NCBI GenBank assembly: GCA_964247055.1
Contig: OZ176059.1
Span: forward strand, 3,641,730-3,705,729
Source: Paragordius varius
Lineage: Eukaryota > Nematomorpha
Reading direction: 5' to 3'
DNA: 64,000 nucleotides
The notes beneath the pieces are model-generated. The model was not told the origin of the DNA and did not search any database. It saw nothing but the letters and a program-made list of their open reading frames with translations. Within the stretch, counting starts at the first letter, position 1; each line of letters starts with the position of its first letter. Shown here one piece after another: positions 28,301-42,310 of the stretch. The position numbers and the translations under genes are program-made.

Positions 28301-28560
28301 GAATCTGTTACGTGCATTATTTAAGGTTGATTCTTAAAATAGAATTCTATAATATAAGAAATGAATAATGTGAAGCGCAAGTATCATTTTAAAATGAAAA
28401 ATACGTATTTAAGCTCAAATAAAAGACCAATTTTACCTATAAGATTAATTTTAAATCTTTCACATAGACTCTACAAATCAAAAAAGAGTTGGTTACGTGC
28501 ATTATTTAAGGTTGATTGTTGAATCAAAATCATTATGAATATGAATTCTATACAACAATT
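25360..28560 (+). repeat. 3.2-kb satellite duplication, proximal copy (offset 9803)
   Basis: Marker ORFs at 25524, 26361, 27378 and 27622 recur at 35327, 36164, 37181 and 37425, always 9803 bp apart. The copy includes D block 4, a monomer with the deletion ACGTTAAGCTC, one with ACGTATTCAAGC, and one with CCTAAATATAAGACC. Private differences exist, such as GTATCGTTTTAAG near 27255 here. Confidence 0.8.
26278..26736 (+). repeat. D block 4 (2 units)
   Basis: Two D units with the standard junctions. It lies inside the 9803-offset duplication, and its partner is D block 7. Confidence 0.86.
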
Positions 28561-28561
28561 C

Positions 28562-31350
28562 AATAATGTTAAGCGCAAGTATCATTTTAAGAAAATACGT
28601 ATTTAAGCCTAAATAAAAGACCATTGTTTTTACCTATAAGATTATTTTTAAAATCCCGCACATAGACTCTACAAATCAAAAAAGAATTCGTTACGTGTAT
28701 TATTTAAAGTTAATTGTTGAATCATAAAATAGAATTATATAATATAAAAAATCAATAATGTTAAGCGCAAGTATCATTTTAAGACAAATACGTATTTACA
28801 AATAGAAGATTAATATTTTTGCCTATAAGATTATTTTTAAATCCTTCACATAGACTCAACAAATCAAAAAAGAATTGGTTACGTGCATTATTTAAGGTTG
28901 ATTCTTAAAATAGAATTCTATAATATAAGAAATGAATAATGTGAAGCGCAAGTATCATTTTAAAATGACAAATACATATTTAAGCTTAAATAAAAGACCA
29001 ATGTTTTATTTTTAAATCCTTCACATAGACTCAACAAATCAAAAAAGAATCTGTTACGTGCATTATTTAAGGTTGATTCTTAAAATAGAATTCTATAATA
29101 TAAGAAATGAATAATGTGAAGCGCAAGTATCATTTTAAAATGAAAAATACGTATTTAAGCTCAAATAAAAGACCAATTTTACCTATAAGATTAATTTTAA
29201 ATCTTTCACATAGACTCTACAAATCAAAAAAGAGTTGGTTACGTGCATTATTTAAGGTTGATTGTTGAATCAAAATCATTATGAATATGAATTCTATACA
29301 ACAATTCAATAATGTTAAGAGCAAGTATCATTTTAAGACAAATACGTATTTAAGCTCAAATAAAAGACCAATTTTACCTATAAGATTAATTTTAAATCTT
29401 TCACATAGACTCTACAAATCAAAAAAGAGTTGGTTACGTGCATTATTTAAGGTTGATTTTTGAATCAAAATCATTATGAATATGAATTCTATACAACAAT
29501 TCAATAATGTTAAGAGCAAGTATCATTTTAAGACAAATACGTATTTAAGCTCAAATAAAAGACCAATTTTACCTATAAGATTAATTTTAAATCTTTCACA
29601 TAGACTCTACAAATCAAAAAAGAATTGGTTACGTGCATTATTTAAGGTTGATTGTTGAATCAAAATCATTATGAATATGAATTCTATACAACAATTCAAT
29701 AATGTTAAGAGCAAGTATCATTTTAAGACAAATACGTATTTAAGCTCAAATAAAAGACCATTGTTTTTACCTATAAGATTATTTTTAAAATCCCAGCCAT
29801 AGACTTTACAAATCAAAAAAGAATCAGTTACGTGCATTATTTAAAGTTAATTGTTGAATCATAAAATAGAATTCTATAATGCAAGAAATCAATAATGTTA
29901 AGCGCAAGTATCATTTTAAGACAAATACGTATTTGAGCTCAAATAAAAGACCAATTTTACTTATAAGATTAATTTTAAATCTTTCACATAGACTCTACAA
30001 ATCAAAAATGAATTGGTTACGTGCATTATTTAAGGTTGATTGTTGAATCAAAATCATTATGAATATGAATTCTATACAACAATTCAATAATGTTAAGAGC
30101 AAGTATCATTTTAAGACAAATACGTATTTAAGCTCAAATAAAAGACCAATTTTACCTATAAGATTAATTTTAAATCTTTCACATAGCTACAAATTAAAAA
30201 TGAATTGGTTACGTGCATTATTTAAGGTTGATTGTTGAATCAAAATCATTATGAATATGAATTCTATACAACAATTCAATAATGTTAAGAGCAAGTATCA
30301 TTTTAAGAAAATACGTATTTAAGCCTAAATAAAAGACCATTGTTTTTACCTTAAAATCCCGCACATAGACTTTACAAATCAAAAAAGAATCAGTTACGTG
30401 CATTATTCAAGGTTGATTGTTAAAATAGAATTCTATAATATAAGAAATGAATAATGTGAAGCGCAAGTATCATTTTAAAATGACAAATACGTATTTAAGC
30501 TTAAATAAAAGACCAATGTTTTTACCTGTAAGATTATTTTTAAATCCTTCACATAGACTCAACAAATCAAAAAAGAATCAGTTACGTGCATTATTCAAGG
30601 TTGATTGTTAAAATAGAATTCTATAATATAAGAAATGAATAATGTGAAGCGCAAGTATCATTTTAAAATGACAAATACATATTTAAGCTTAAATAAAAGA
30701 CCAATGTTTTTACCTGTAAGATTATTTTTAAATCCTTCACATAGACTCAACAAATCAAAAAAGAATCAGTTACGTGCATTATTTAAGGTTGATTCTTAAA
30801 ATAGAATTCTATAATATAAGAAATGAATAATGTGAAGCGCAAGTATCATTTTAAAATGACAAATACGTATTTAAGCTCAAAAAGAAGACCAATTTTACCT
30901 ATAAGATTAATTTTAAATCTTTCACATAGACTCTACAAATCAAAAAAGAGTTGGTTACGTGCATTATTTTTTTAGTTGTAAAATTATATTCAAAATCCTG
31001 CATATAGACTCAACAATCAAATAAGATTCATTAACCAAATTAAAACGTATTTATTCATTGTGTTAAACATTGCATTATTTGCGGTTGATTGTTGAATCCA
31101 AAAATACTTTTAAGATGGATTCTAAAATAAAAATAATAAATAATGCGACAAGCAAGTATCAATTTAGGATGAATACGTATTGAAGTTAAAATAAAAGACC
31201 AATGTTTTAGTTGTAAAATTATATTCAAAATCCTGCATATAGACTCAACAATCAAATAAGATTCATTAACCAAATTAAAACGTATTTATTCATTGTGTTA
31301 AACATTGCATTATTTGCGGTCGATTGTTGAATCCAAAAATACTTTTAAGA
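28562..31350 (+). repeat. 2.8-kb satellite duplication, proximal copy (offset 5109)
   Basis: Markers at 28562, 29281, 29476, 30218 and 31055 recur at 33671, 34390, 34585, 35327 and 36164, a constant offset of 5109. Similarity holds until the D block, where this copy has three D units and the partner has two. The same group recurs again at offset 17519 (29281 to 46800, 30218 to 47737, 31055 to 48574). Confidence 0.8.
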
Positions 31351-31664
31351 TGGATTCTAAAATAAAAATAATAAATAATGCGACAAGCAAGTATCAATTT
31401 AGGATGAATACGTATTGAAGTTAAAATAAAAGACCAATTTTTTGTTGTAAAATTATATTCAAAATCCTGCATATAGACTCAACAATCAAATAAGATTCAT
31501 TAACCAAATTAAAACGTATTTATTCATTGTGTTAAACATTGCATTATTTGCGGTCGATTGTTGAATCCAAAAATACTTTTAAGATGGATTCTAAAATAAA
31601 AATAATCAATAATGCGACAAGCAAGTATCAATTTAAGATGAATACGTGTTTAAGCTCAAAAAAA
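30972..31664 (+). repeat. D block 5 (3 units)
   Basis: Three D units with starts near 30972, 31206 and 31440. The third begins with the private form CCAATTTTTTGTTGTAAAA, which shortens the local minus-strand ORF to 60 codons. Confidence 0.86.
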
Positions 31665-32667
31665 GACCAATTTAACCTATGAGATTAATTTTAAATCTTT
31701 CAGATAGACTCTACAAATCGAAAAAGAATTGGTTACGTGCATTATTTAAGGTTGATTGTTGAATTAAAATCATTATAACAATTCAATAATGTTAAGAGCA
31801 AGTATCATTTTAAGACAAATACGTATTTAAGCTCAAATAAAAGACCAATTTTACCTATAAGATTAATTTTAAATCTTTCACATAGACTCTACAAATCAAA
31901 AATGAATCAGTTACGTGCATTATTTAAAGTTAATTGTTGAATCATAAAATAGAATTATTTAATATAAGAAATCAATAATGTTAAGCGCAAGTATCATTTT
32001 AAGAAAATACGTATTTAAGCCTAAATAAAAGACCATTGTTTTTACCTATAAGATTATTTTTAAAATCCCGCACATAGACTCTACAAATCAAAAAAGAATT
32101 CGTTACGTGTATTATTTAAAGTTAATTGTTGAATCATAAAATAGAATTATATAATATAAAAAATCAATAATGTTAAGCGCAAGTATCATTTTAAGACAAA
32201 TACGTATTTACAAATAGAAGATTAATATTTTTGCCTATAAGATTATTTTTAAATCCTTCACATAGACTCAACAAATCAAAAAAGAATTGGTTACGTGCAT
32301 TATTTAAGGTTGATTCTTAAAATAGAATTCTATAATATAAGAAATGAATAATGTGAAGCGCAAGTATCATTTTAAAATGACAAATACATATTTAAGCTTA
32401 AATAAAAGACCAATGTTTTATTTTTAAATCCTTCACATAGACTCAACAAATCAAAAAAGAATCTGTTACGTGCATTATTTAAGGTTGATTCTTAAAATAG
32501 AATTCTATAATATAAGAAATGAATAATGTGAAGCGCAAGTATCATTTTAAAATGAAAAATACGTATTTAAGCTCAAAAAGAAGACCAATTTTACCTATAA
32601 GATTAATTTTAAATCTTTCACATAGACTCTACAAATCAAAAAAGAGTTGGTTACGTGCATTATTTTT

Positions 32668-33361
32668 TTAGTTGTAAAATTATATTCAAAATCCTGCATA
32701 TAGACTCAACAATCAAATAAGATTCATTAACCAAATTAAAACGTATTTATTCATTGTGTTAAACATTGCATTATTTGCGGTTGATTGTTGAATCCAAAAA
32801 TACTTTTAAGATGGATTCTAAAATAAAAATAATAAATAATGCGACAAGCAAGTATCAATTTAGGATGAATACGTATTGAAGTTAAAATAAAAGACCAATG
32901 TTTTAGTTGTAAAATTATATTCAAAATCCTGCATATAGACTCAACAATCAAATAAGATTCATTAACCAAATTAAAACGTATTTATTCATTGTGTTAAACA
33001 TTGCATTATTTGCGGTCGATTGTTGAATCCAAAAATACTTTTAAGATGGATTCTAAAATAAAAATAATAAATAATGCGACAAGCAAGTATCAATTTAGGA
33101 TGAATACGTATTGAAGTTAAAATAAAAGACCAATGTTTTAGTTGTAAAATTATATTCAAAATCCTGCATATAGACTCAACAATCAAATAAGATTCATTAA
33201 CCAAATTAAAACGTATTTATTCATTGTGTTAAACATTGCATTATTTGCGGTCGATTGTTGAATCCAAAAATACTTTTAAGATGGATTCTAAAATAAAAAT
33301 AATCAATAATGCGACAAGCAAGTATCAATTTAAGATGAATACGTGTTTAAGCTCAAAAAAA
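32668..33361 (+). repeat. D block 6 (3 units)
   Basis: Three D units with the standard junctions. The last two units and the following 3.3 kb are the source or copy of 45313-49046. Confidence 0.86.
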
Positions 33362-36300
33362 GACCAATTTAACCTATGAGATTAATTTTAAATCTTTCAG
33401 ATAGACTCTACAAATCGAAAAAGAATTGGTTACGTGCATTATTTAAGGTTGATTGTTGAATTAAAATCATTATAACAATTCAATAATGTTAAGAGCAAGT
33501 ATCATTTTAAGACAAATACGTATTTAAGCTCAAATAAAAGACCAATTTTACCTATAAGATTAATTTTAAATCTTTCACATAGACTCTACAAATCAAAAAT
33601 GAATCAGTTACGTGCATTATTTAAAGTTAATTGTTGAATCATAAAATAGAATTATTTAATATAAGAAATCAATAATGTTAAGCGCAAGTATCATTTTAAG
33701 AAAATACGTATTTAAGCCTAAATAAAAGACCATTGTTTTTACCTATAAGATTATTTTTAAAATCCCGCACATAGACTCTACAAATCAAAAAAGAATTCGT
33801 TACGTGTATTATTTAAAGTTAATTGTTGAATCATAAAATAGAATTATATAATATAAAAAATCAATAATGTTAAGCGCAAGTATCATTTTAAGACAAATAC
33901 GTATTTACAAATAGAAGATTAATATTTTTGCCTATAAGATTATTTTTAAATCCTTCACATAGACTCAACAAATCAAAAAAGAATTGGTTACGTGCATTAT
34001 TTAAGGTTGATTCTTAAAATAGAATTCTATAATATAAGAAATGAATAATGTGAAGCGCAAGTATCATTTTAAAATGACAAATACATATTTAAGCTTAAAT
34101 AAAAGACCAATGTTTTATTTTTAAATCCTTCACATAGACTCAACAAATCAAAAAAGAATCTGTTACGTGCATTATTTAAGGTTGATTCTTAAAATAGAAT
34201 TCTATAATATAAGAAATGAATAATGTGAAGCGCAAGTATCATTTTAAAATGAAAAATACGTATTTAAGCTCAAATAAAAGACCAATTTTACCTATAAGAT
34301 TAATTTTAAATCTTTCACATAGACTCTACAAATCAAAAAAGAGTTGGTTACGTGCATTATTTAAGGTTGATTGTTGAATCAAAATCATTATGAATATGAA
34401 TTCTATACAACAATTCAATAATGTTAAGAGCAAGTATCATTTTAAGACAAATACGTATTTAAGCTCAAATAAAAGACCAATTTTACCTATAAGATTAATT
34501 TTAAATCTTTCACATAGACTCTACAAATCAAAAAAGAGTTGGTTACGTGCATTATTTAAGGTTGATTTTTGAATCAAAATCATTATGAATATGAATTCTA
34601 TACAACAATTCAATAATGTTAAGAGCAAGTATCATTTTAAGACAAATACGTATTTAAGCTCAAATAAAAGACCAATTTTACCTATAAGATTAATTTTAAA
34701 TCTTTCACATAGACTCTACAAATCAAAAAAGAATTGGTTACGTGCATTATTTAAGGTTGATTGTTGAATCAAAATCATTATGAATATGAATTCTATACAA
34801 CAATTCAATAATGTTAAGAGCAAGTATCATTTTAAGACAAATACGTATTTAAGCTCAAATAAAAGACCATTGTTTTTACCTATAAGATTATTTTTAAAAT
34901 CCCAGCCATAGACTTTACAAATCAAAAAAGAATCAGTTACGTGCATTATTTAAAGTTAATTGTTGAATCATAAAATAGAATTCTATAATGCAAGAAATCA
35001 ATAATGTTAAGCGCAAGTATCATTTTAAGACAAATACGTATTTGAGCTCAAATAAAAGACCAATTTTACTTATAAGATTAATTTTAAATCTTTCACATAG
35101 ACTCTACAAATCAAAAATGAATTGGTTACGTGCATTATTTAAGGTTGATTGTTGAATCAAAATCATTATGAATATGAATTCTATACAACAATTCAATAAT
35201 GTTAAGAGCAAGTATCATTTTAAGACAAATACGTATTTAAGCTCAAATAAAAGACCAATTTTACCTATAAGATTAATTTTAAATCTTTCACATAGCTACA
35301 AATTAAAAATGAATTGGTTACGTGCATTATTTAAGGTTGATTGTTGAATCAAAATCATTATGAATATGAATTCTATACAACAATTCAATAATGTTAAGAG
35401 CAAGTATCATTTTAAGAAAATACGTATTTAAGCCTAAATAAAAGACCATTGTTTTTACCTTAAAATCCCGCACATAGACTTTACAAATCAAAAAAGAATC
35501 AGTTACGTGCATTATTCAAGGTTGATTGTTAAAATAGAATTCTATAATATAAGAAATGAATAATGTGAAGCGCAAGTATCATTTTAAAATGACAAATACG
35601 TATTTAAGCTTAAATAAAAGACCAATGTTTTTACCTGTAACATTATTTTTAAATCCTTCACATAGACTCAACAAATCAAAAAAGAATCAGTTACGTGCAT
35701 TATTCAAGGTTGATTGTTAAAATAGAATTCTATAATATAAGAAATGAATAATGTGAAGCGCAAGTATCATTTTAAAATGACAAATACATATTTAAGCTTA
35801 AATAAAAGACCAATGTTTTTACCTGTAACATTATTTTTAAATCCTTCACATAGACTCAACAAATCAAAAAAGAATCAGTTACGTGCATTATTTAAGGTTG
35901 ATTCTTAAAATAGAATTCTATAATATAAGAAATGAATAATGTGAAGCGCAAGTATCATTTTAAAATGACAAATACGTATTTAAGCTCAAAAAGAAGACCA
36001 ATTTTACCTATAAGATTAATTTTAAATCTTTCACATAGACTCTACAAATCAAAAAAGAGTTGGTTACGTGCATTATTTTTTTAGTTGTAAAATTATATTC
36101 AAAATCCTGCATATAGACTCAACAATCAAATAAGATTCATTAACCAAATTAAAACGTATTTATTCATTGTGTTAAACATTGCATTATTTGCGGTTGATTG
36201 TTGAATCCAAAAATACTTTTAAGATGGATTCTAAAATAAAAATAATAAATAATGCGACAAGCAAGTATCAATTTAGGATGAATACGTATTGAAGTTAAAA

Positions 36301-36636
36301 TAAAAGACCAATGTTTTAGTTGTAAAATTATATTCAAAATCCTGCATATAGACTCAACAATCAAATAAGATTCATTAACCAAATTAAAACGTATTTATTC
36401 ATTGTGTTAAACATTGCATTATTTGCGGTCGATTGTTGAATCCAAAAATACTTTTAAGATGGATTCTAAAATAAAAATAATCAATAATGCGACAAGCAAG
36501 TATCAATTTAAGATGAATACGTGTTTAAGCTCAAAAAAAGACCAATTTAACCTATGAGATTAATTTTAAATCTTTCAGATAGACTCTACAAATCGAAAAA
36601 GAATTGGTTACGTGCATTATTTAAGGTTGATTGTTG
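32900..36636 (+). repeat. 3.7-kb satellite duplication, proximal copy (offset 12410)
   Basis: Markers at 32986, 34390, 34585, 35327 and 36164 recur at 45396, 46800, 46995, 47737 and 48574, all exactly 12410 bp apart. This copy has CTGTAACATT near 35638 and 35827 where the distal copy has CTGTAAGATT. Similarity ends where this copy reads GTTGAATTAAAATC and the other GTTGAATCAAAATC. Confidence 0.82.
36081..36540 (+). repeat. D block 7 (2 units)
   Basis: Two D units with the standard junctions. It is shared by the 9803-, 5109- and 12410-offset duplications, so it is related to blocks 4, 5 and 9. Confidence 0.86.
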
Positions 36637-37599
36637 AATTAAAATCATTATAACAATTCAATAATGTTAAGAGCAAGTATCATTTTAAGACAAATACGTT
36701 AAGCTCAAATAAAAGACCAATTTTACCTATAAGATTAATTTTAAATCTTTCACATAGACTCTACAAATCAAAAATGAATTGGTTACGTGCATTATTTAAG
36801 GTTGATTGTTGAATCAAAATCATTATGAATATGAATTCTATACAACAATTCAATAATGTTAAGAGCAAGTATCATTTTAAGACAAATACGTATTCAAGCT
36901 CAAATAAAAGACCAATTTAACCTATGAGATTAATTTTAAATCTTTCACATAGACTCTACAAATCAAAAATGAATCAGTTACGTGCATTATTTAAAGTTAA
37001 TTGTTGAATCATAAAATAGAATTATATAATATAAGAAATCAATAATGTTAAGCGCAAGTATCATTTTAAGACAAATACGTATTTAAGCTCAAATAAAAGA
37101 CCAATTTTACCTATTTTAAATCTTTCACATAGACTCTACAAATCAAAAAAGAATTGGTTACGTGCATTATTTAAGGTTGATTGTTGAACAAAATCATTAT
37201 GAATATGAATTCTATACAACAATTCAATAATGTTAAGAGCAAGTATCATTTTAAGACAAATACGTATTCAAGCTCAAATAAAAGACCAATTTTACCTATA
37301 AGATTAATTTTAAATCTTTCACATAGACTCTACAAATCAAAAAAGAGTTGGTTACGTGCATTATTTAAGGTTGATTGTTGAATCAAAATCATTATGAATA
37401 TGAATTCTATACAACAATTCAATAATGTTAAGAGCAAGTATCATTTTAAGAAAATACGTATTTAAGCCTAAATATAAGACCATTGTTTTTACCTATAAGA
37501 TTATTTTTAAAATCCCGCACATAGACTTTACAAATCAAAAAAGAATCAGTTACGTGCATTATTCAAGGTTGATTGTTAAAATAGAATTCTATAATATAA

Positions 37600-40590
37600 G
37601 AAATGAATAATGTGAAGCGCAAGTATCATTTTAAAATGACAAATACATATTTAAGATCAAATAAAAGACCAAATTTACCTACAAGATTAATTTTCAATCT
37701 TTCACATAGACTCTACAAATCAAAAAAGAATTCGTTACGTGTATTATTTAAAGTTAATTGTTGAATCATAAAATAGAATTATATAATATAAAAAATTAAT
37801 AATGTTAAGCGCAAGTATCATTTTAAGACAAATACGTATTTACAAATAAAAGATTAATATTTTTGCCTATAAGATTATTTTTAAATCCTTCACATAGACT
37901 CAACAAATCAAAAAAGAATTGGTTACGTGCATTATTTAAGGTTGATTCTTAAAATAGAATTCTATAATATAAGAAATGAATAATGTGAAGCGCAAGTATC
38001 ATTTTAAAATGACAAATACATATTTAAGCTTAAATAAAAGACCAATGTTTTTACCTGTAAGATTATTTTTAAATCCTTCACATAGACTCAACAAATCAAA
38101 AAAGAATCTGTTACGTGCATTATTTAAGGTTGATTCTTAAAATAGAATTCTATAATATAAGAAATGAATAATGTGAAGCGCAAGTATCATTTTAAAATGA
38201 CAAATACGTATTTAAGCTCAAATAAAAGACCAATTTTACCTATAAGATTAATTTTAAATCTTTCACATAGACTCTACAAATCAAAAAAGAGTTGGTTACG
38301 TGCATTATTTAAGGTTGATTGTTGAATCAAAATCATTATGAATATGAATTCTATACAACAATTCAATAATGTTAAGAGCAAGTATCATTTTAAGACAAAT
38401 ACGTATTTAAGCTCAAATAAAAGACCAATTTTACCTATAAGATTAATTTTAAATCTTTCACATAGACTCTACAAATCAAAAAAGAGTTGGTTACGTGCAT
38501 TATTTAAGGTTGATTTTTGAATCAAAATCATTATGAATATGAATTCTATACAATTCAATAATGTTAAGAGCAAGTATCATTTTAAGACAAATACGTATTT
38601 AAGCTCAAATAAAAGACCAATTTTACCTATAAGATTAATTTTAAATCTTTCACATAGCTACAAATTAAAAATGAATTGGTTACGTGCATTATTTAAGGTT
38701 GATTGTTGAATCAAAATCATTATGAATATGAATTCTATACAACAATTCAATAATGTTAAGAGCAAGTATCATTTTAAGAAAATACGTATTTAAGCCTAAA
38801 TAAAAGACCATTGTTTTTACCTTAAAATCCCGCACATAGACTTTACAAATCAAAAAAGAATCAGTTACGTGCATTATTCAAGGTTGATTGTTAAAATAGA
38901 ATTCTATAATATAAGAAATGAATAATGTGAAGCGCAAGTATCATTTTAAAATGACAAATACGTATTTAAGCTTAAATAAAAGACCAATGTTTTTACCTGT
39001 AAGATTATTTTTAAATCCTTCACATAGACTCAACAAATCAAAAAAGAATCAGTTACGTGCATTATTCAAGGTTGATTGTTAAAATAGAATTCTATAATAT
39101 AAGAAATGAATAATGTGAAGCGCAAGTATCATTTTAAAATGACAAATACATATTTAAGATCAAATAAAAGACGAAATTTACCTACAAGATTAATTTTCAA
39201 TCTTTCACATAGACTCTACAAATCAAAAAAGAATTCGTTACGTGTATTATTTAAAGTTAATTGTTGAATCATAAAATAGAATTATATAATATAAAAAATT
39301 AATAATGTTAAGCGCAAGTATCATTTTAAGACAAATACGTATTTACAAATAAAAGATTAATATTTTTGCCTATAAGATTATTTTTAAATCCTTCACATAG
39401 ACTCAACAAATCAAAAAAGAATTGGTTACGTGCATTATTTAAGGTTGATTCTTAAAATAGAATTCTATAATATAAGAAATGAATAATGTGAAGCGCAAGT
39501 ATCATTTTAAAATGACAAATACATATTTAAGCTTAAATAAAAGACCAATGTTTTTACCTGTAAGATTATTTTTAAATCCTTCACATAGACTCAACAAATC
39601 AAAAAAGAATCTGTTACGTGCATTATTTAAGGTTGATTCTTAAAATAGAATTCTATAATATAAGAAATGAATAATGTGAAGCGCAAGTATCATTTTAAAA
39701 TGACAAATACGTATTTAAGCTCAAATAAAAGACCAATTTTACCTATAAGATTAATTTTAAATCTTTCACATAGACTCTACAAATCAAAAAAGAGTTGGTT
39801 ACGTGCATTATTTAAGGTTGATTGTTGAATCAAAATCATTATGAATATGAATTCTATACAACAATTCAATAATGTTAAGAGCAAGTATCATTTTAAGACA
39901 AATACGTATTTAAGCTCAAATAAAAGACCAATTTTACCTATAAGATTAATTTTAAATCTTTCACATAGACTCTACAAATCAAAAAAGAGTTGGTTACGTG
40001 CATTATTTAAGGTTGATTTTTGAATCAAAATCATTATGAATATGAATTCTATACAACAATTCAATAATGTTAAGAGCAAGTATCATTTTAAGACAAATAC
40101 GTATTTAAGCTCAAATAAAAGACCAATTTTACCTATAAGATTAATTTTAAATCTTTCACATAGCTACAAATTAAAAATGAATTGGTTACGTGCATTATTT
40201 AAGGTTGATTGTTGAATCAAAATCATTATGAATATGAATTCTATACAACAATTCAATAATGTTAAGAGCAAGTATCATTTTAAGAAAATACGTATTTAAG
40301 CCTAAATAAAAGACCATTGTTTTTACCTTAAAATCCCGCACATAGACTTTACAAATCAAAAAAGAATCAGTTACGTGCATTATTCAAGGTTGATTGTTAA
40401 AATAGAATTCTATAATATAAGAAATGAATAATGTGAAGCGCAAGTATCATTTTAAAATGACAAATACGTATTTAAGCTTAAATAAAAGACCAATGTTTTT
40501 ACCTGTAAGATTATTTTTAAATCCTTCACATAGACTCAACAAATCAAAAAAGAATCAGTTACGTGCATTATTCAAGGTTGATTGTTAAAA
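37600..40590 (+). repeat. Tandem satellite higher-order repeat of about 1503-1506 bp, two copies
   Basis: Marker ORFs at 38338 and 39841 are 1503 bp apart, and those at 38689 and 40195 are 1506 bp apart. The 3-bp change is a deletion in the first copy (CTATACAATTC instead of CTATACAACAATTC near 38548). The second copy has the private variant AAAAGACGAAATTTACC near 39168. Confidence 0.82.
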
Positions 40591-41529
40591 TAGAATTCTA
40601 TAATATAAGAAATGAATAATGTGAAGCGCAAGTATCATTTTAAAATGACAAATACATATTTAAGCTTAAATAAAAGACCAATGTTTTTACCTGTAAGATT
40701 ATTTTTAAATCCTTCACATAGACTCAACAAATCAAAAAAGAATCAGTTACGTGCATTATTTAAGGTTGATTCTTAAAATAGAATTCTATAATATAAGAAA
40801 TGAATAATGTGAAGCGCAAGTATCATTTTAAAATGACAAATACATATTTAAGCTTAAATAAAAGACCAATGTTTTATTTTTAAATCCTTCACATAGACTC
40901 AACAAATCAAAAAAGAATCTGTTACGTGCATTATTTAAGGTTGATTCTTAAAATAGAATTCTATAATATAAGAAATGAATAATGTGAAGCGCAAGTATCA
41001 TTTTAAAATGAAAAATACGTATTTAAGCTCAAATAAAAGACCAATTTTACCTATAAGATTAATTTTAAATCTTTCACATAGACTCTACAAATCAAAAAAG
41101 AGTTGGTTACGTGCATTATTTAAGGTTGATTTTTGAATCAAAATCATTATGAATATGAATTCTATACAACAATTCAATAATGTTAAGAGCAAGTATCATT
41201 TTAAGACAAATACGTATTTAAGCTCAAATAAAAGACCAATTTTACCTATAAGATTAATTTTAAATCTTTCACATAGACTCTACAAATCAAAAAAGAATTG
41301 GTTACGTGCATTATTTAAGGTTGATTGTTGAATCAAAATCATTATGAATATGAATTCTATACAACAATTCAATAATGTTAAGAGCAAGTATCATTTTAAG
41401 ACAAATACGTATTTAAGCTCAAATAAAAGACCAATTTTACCTATAAGATTAATTTTAAATCTTTCACATAGACTCTACAAATCAAAAAAGAATTGGTTAC
41501 GTGCATTATTTAAGGTTGATTGTTGAATC

Positions 41530-42310
41530 AAAATCATTATGAATATGAATTCTATACAACAATTCAATAATGTTAAGAGCAAGTATCATTTTAAGACAAA
41601 TACGTATTTAAGCTCAAATAAAAGACCATTGTTTTTACCTATAAGATTATTTTTAAAATCCCAGCCATAGACTTTACAAATCAAAAAAGAATCAGTTACG
41701 TGCATTATTTAAAGTTAATTGTTGAATCATAAAATAGAATTCTATAATGCAAGAAATCAATAATGTTAAGCGCAAGTATCATTTTAAGACAAATACGTAT
41801 TTGAGCTCAAATAAAAGACCAATTTTACTTATAAGATTAATTTTAAATCTTTCACATAGACTCTACAAATCAAAAAAGAGTTGGTTACGTGCATTATTTA
41901 AGGTTGATTTTTGAATCAAAATCATTATGAATATGAATTCTATACAACAATTCAATAATGTTAAGAGCAAGTATCATTTTAAGACAAATACGTATTTAAG
42001 CTCAAATAAAAGACCATTGTTTTTACCTATAAGATTATTTTTAAAATCCCAGCCATAGACTTTACAAATCAAAAAAGAATCAGTTACGTGCATTATTTAA
42101 AGTTAATTGTTGAATCATAAAATAGAATTCTATAATGCAAGAAATCAATAATGTTAAGCGCAAGTATCATTTTAAGACAAATACGTATTTGAGCTCAAAT
42201 AAAAGACCAATTTTACTTATAAGATTAATTTTAAATCTTTCACATAGACTCTACAAATCAAAAATGAATTGGTTACGTGCATTATTTAAGGTTGATTGTT
42301 GAATCAAAAT
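41530..42310 (+). repeat. Tandem 388-bp dimer duplication
   Basis: GAATTCTATAATGCAAG occurs at 41737 and again at 42125, 388 bp apart. The flanking CCCAGCC-containing monomer is also repeated. This is a two-monomer step within the array and has nearly identical copies. Confidence 0.75.
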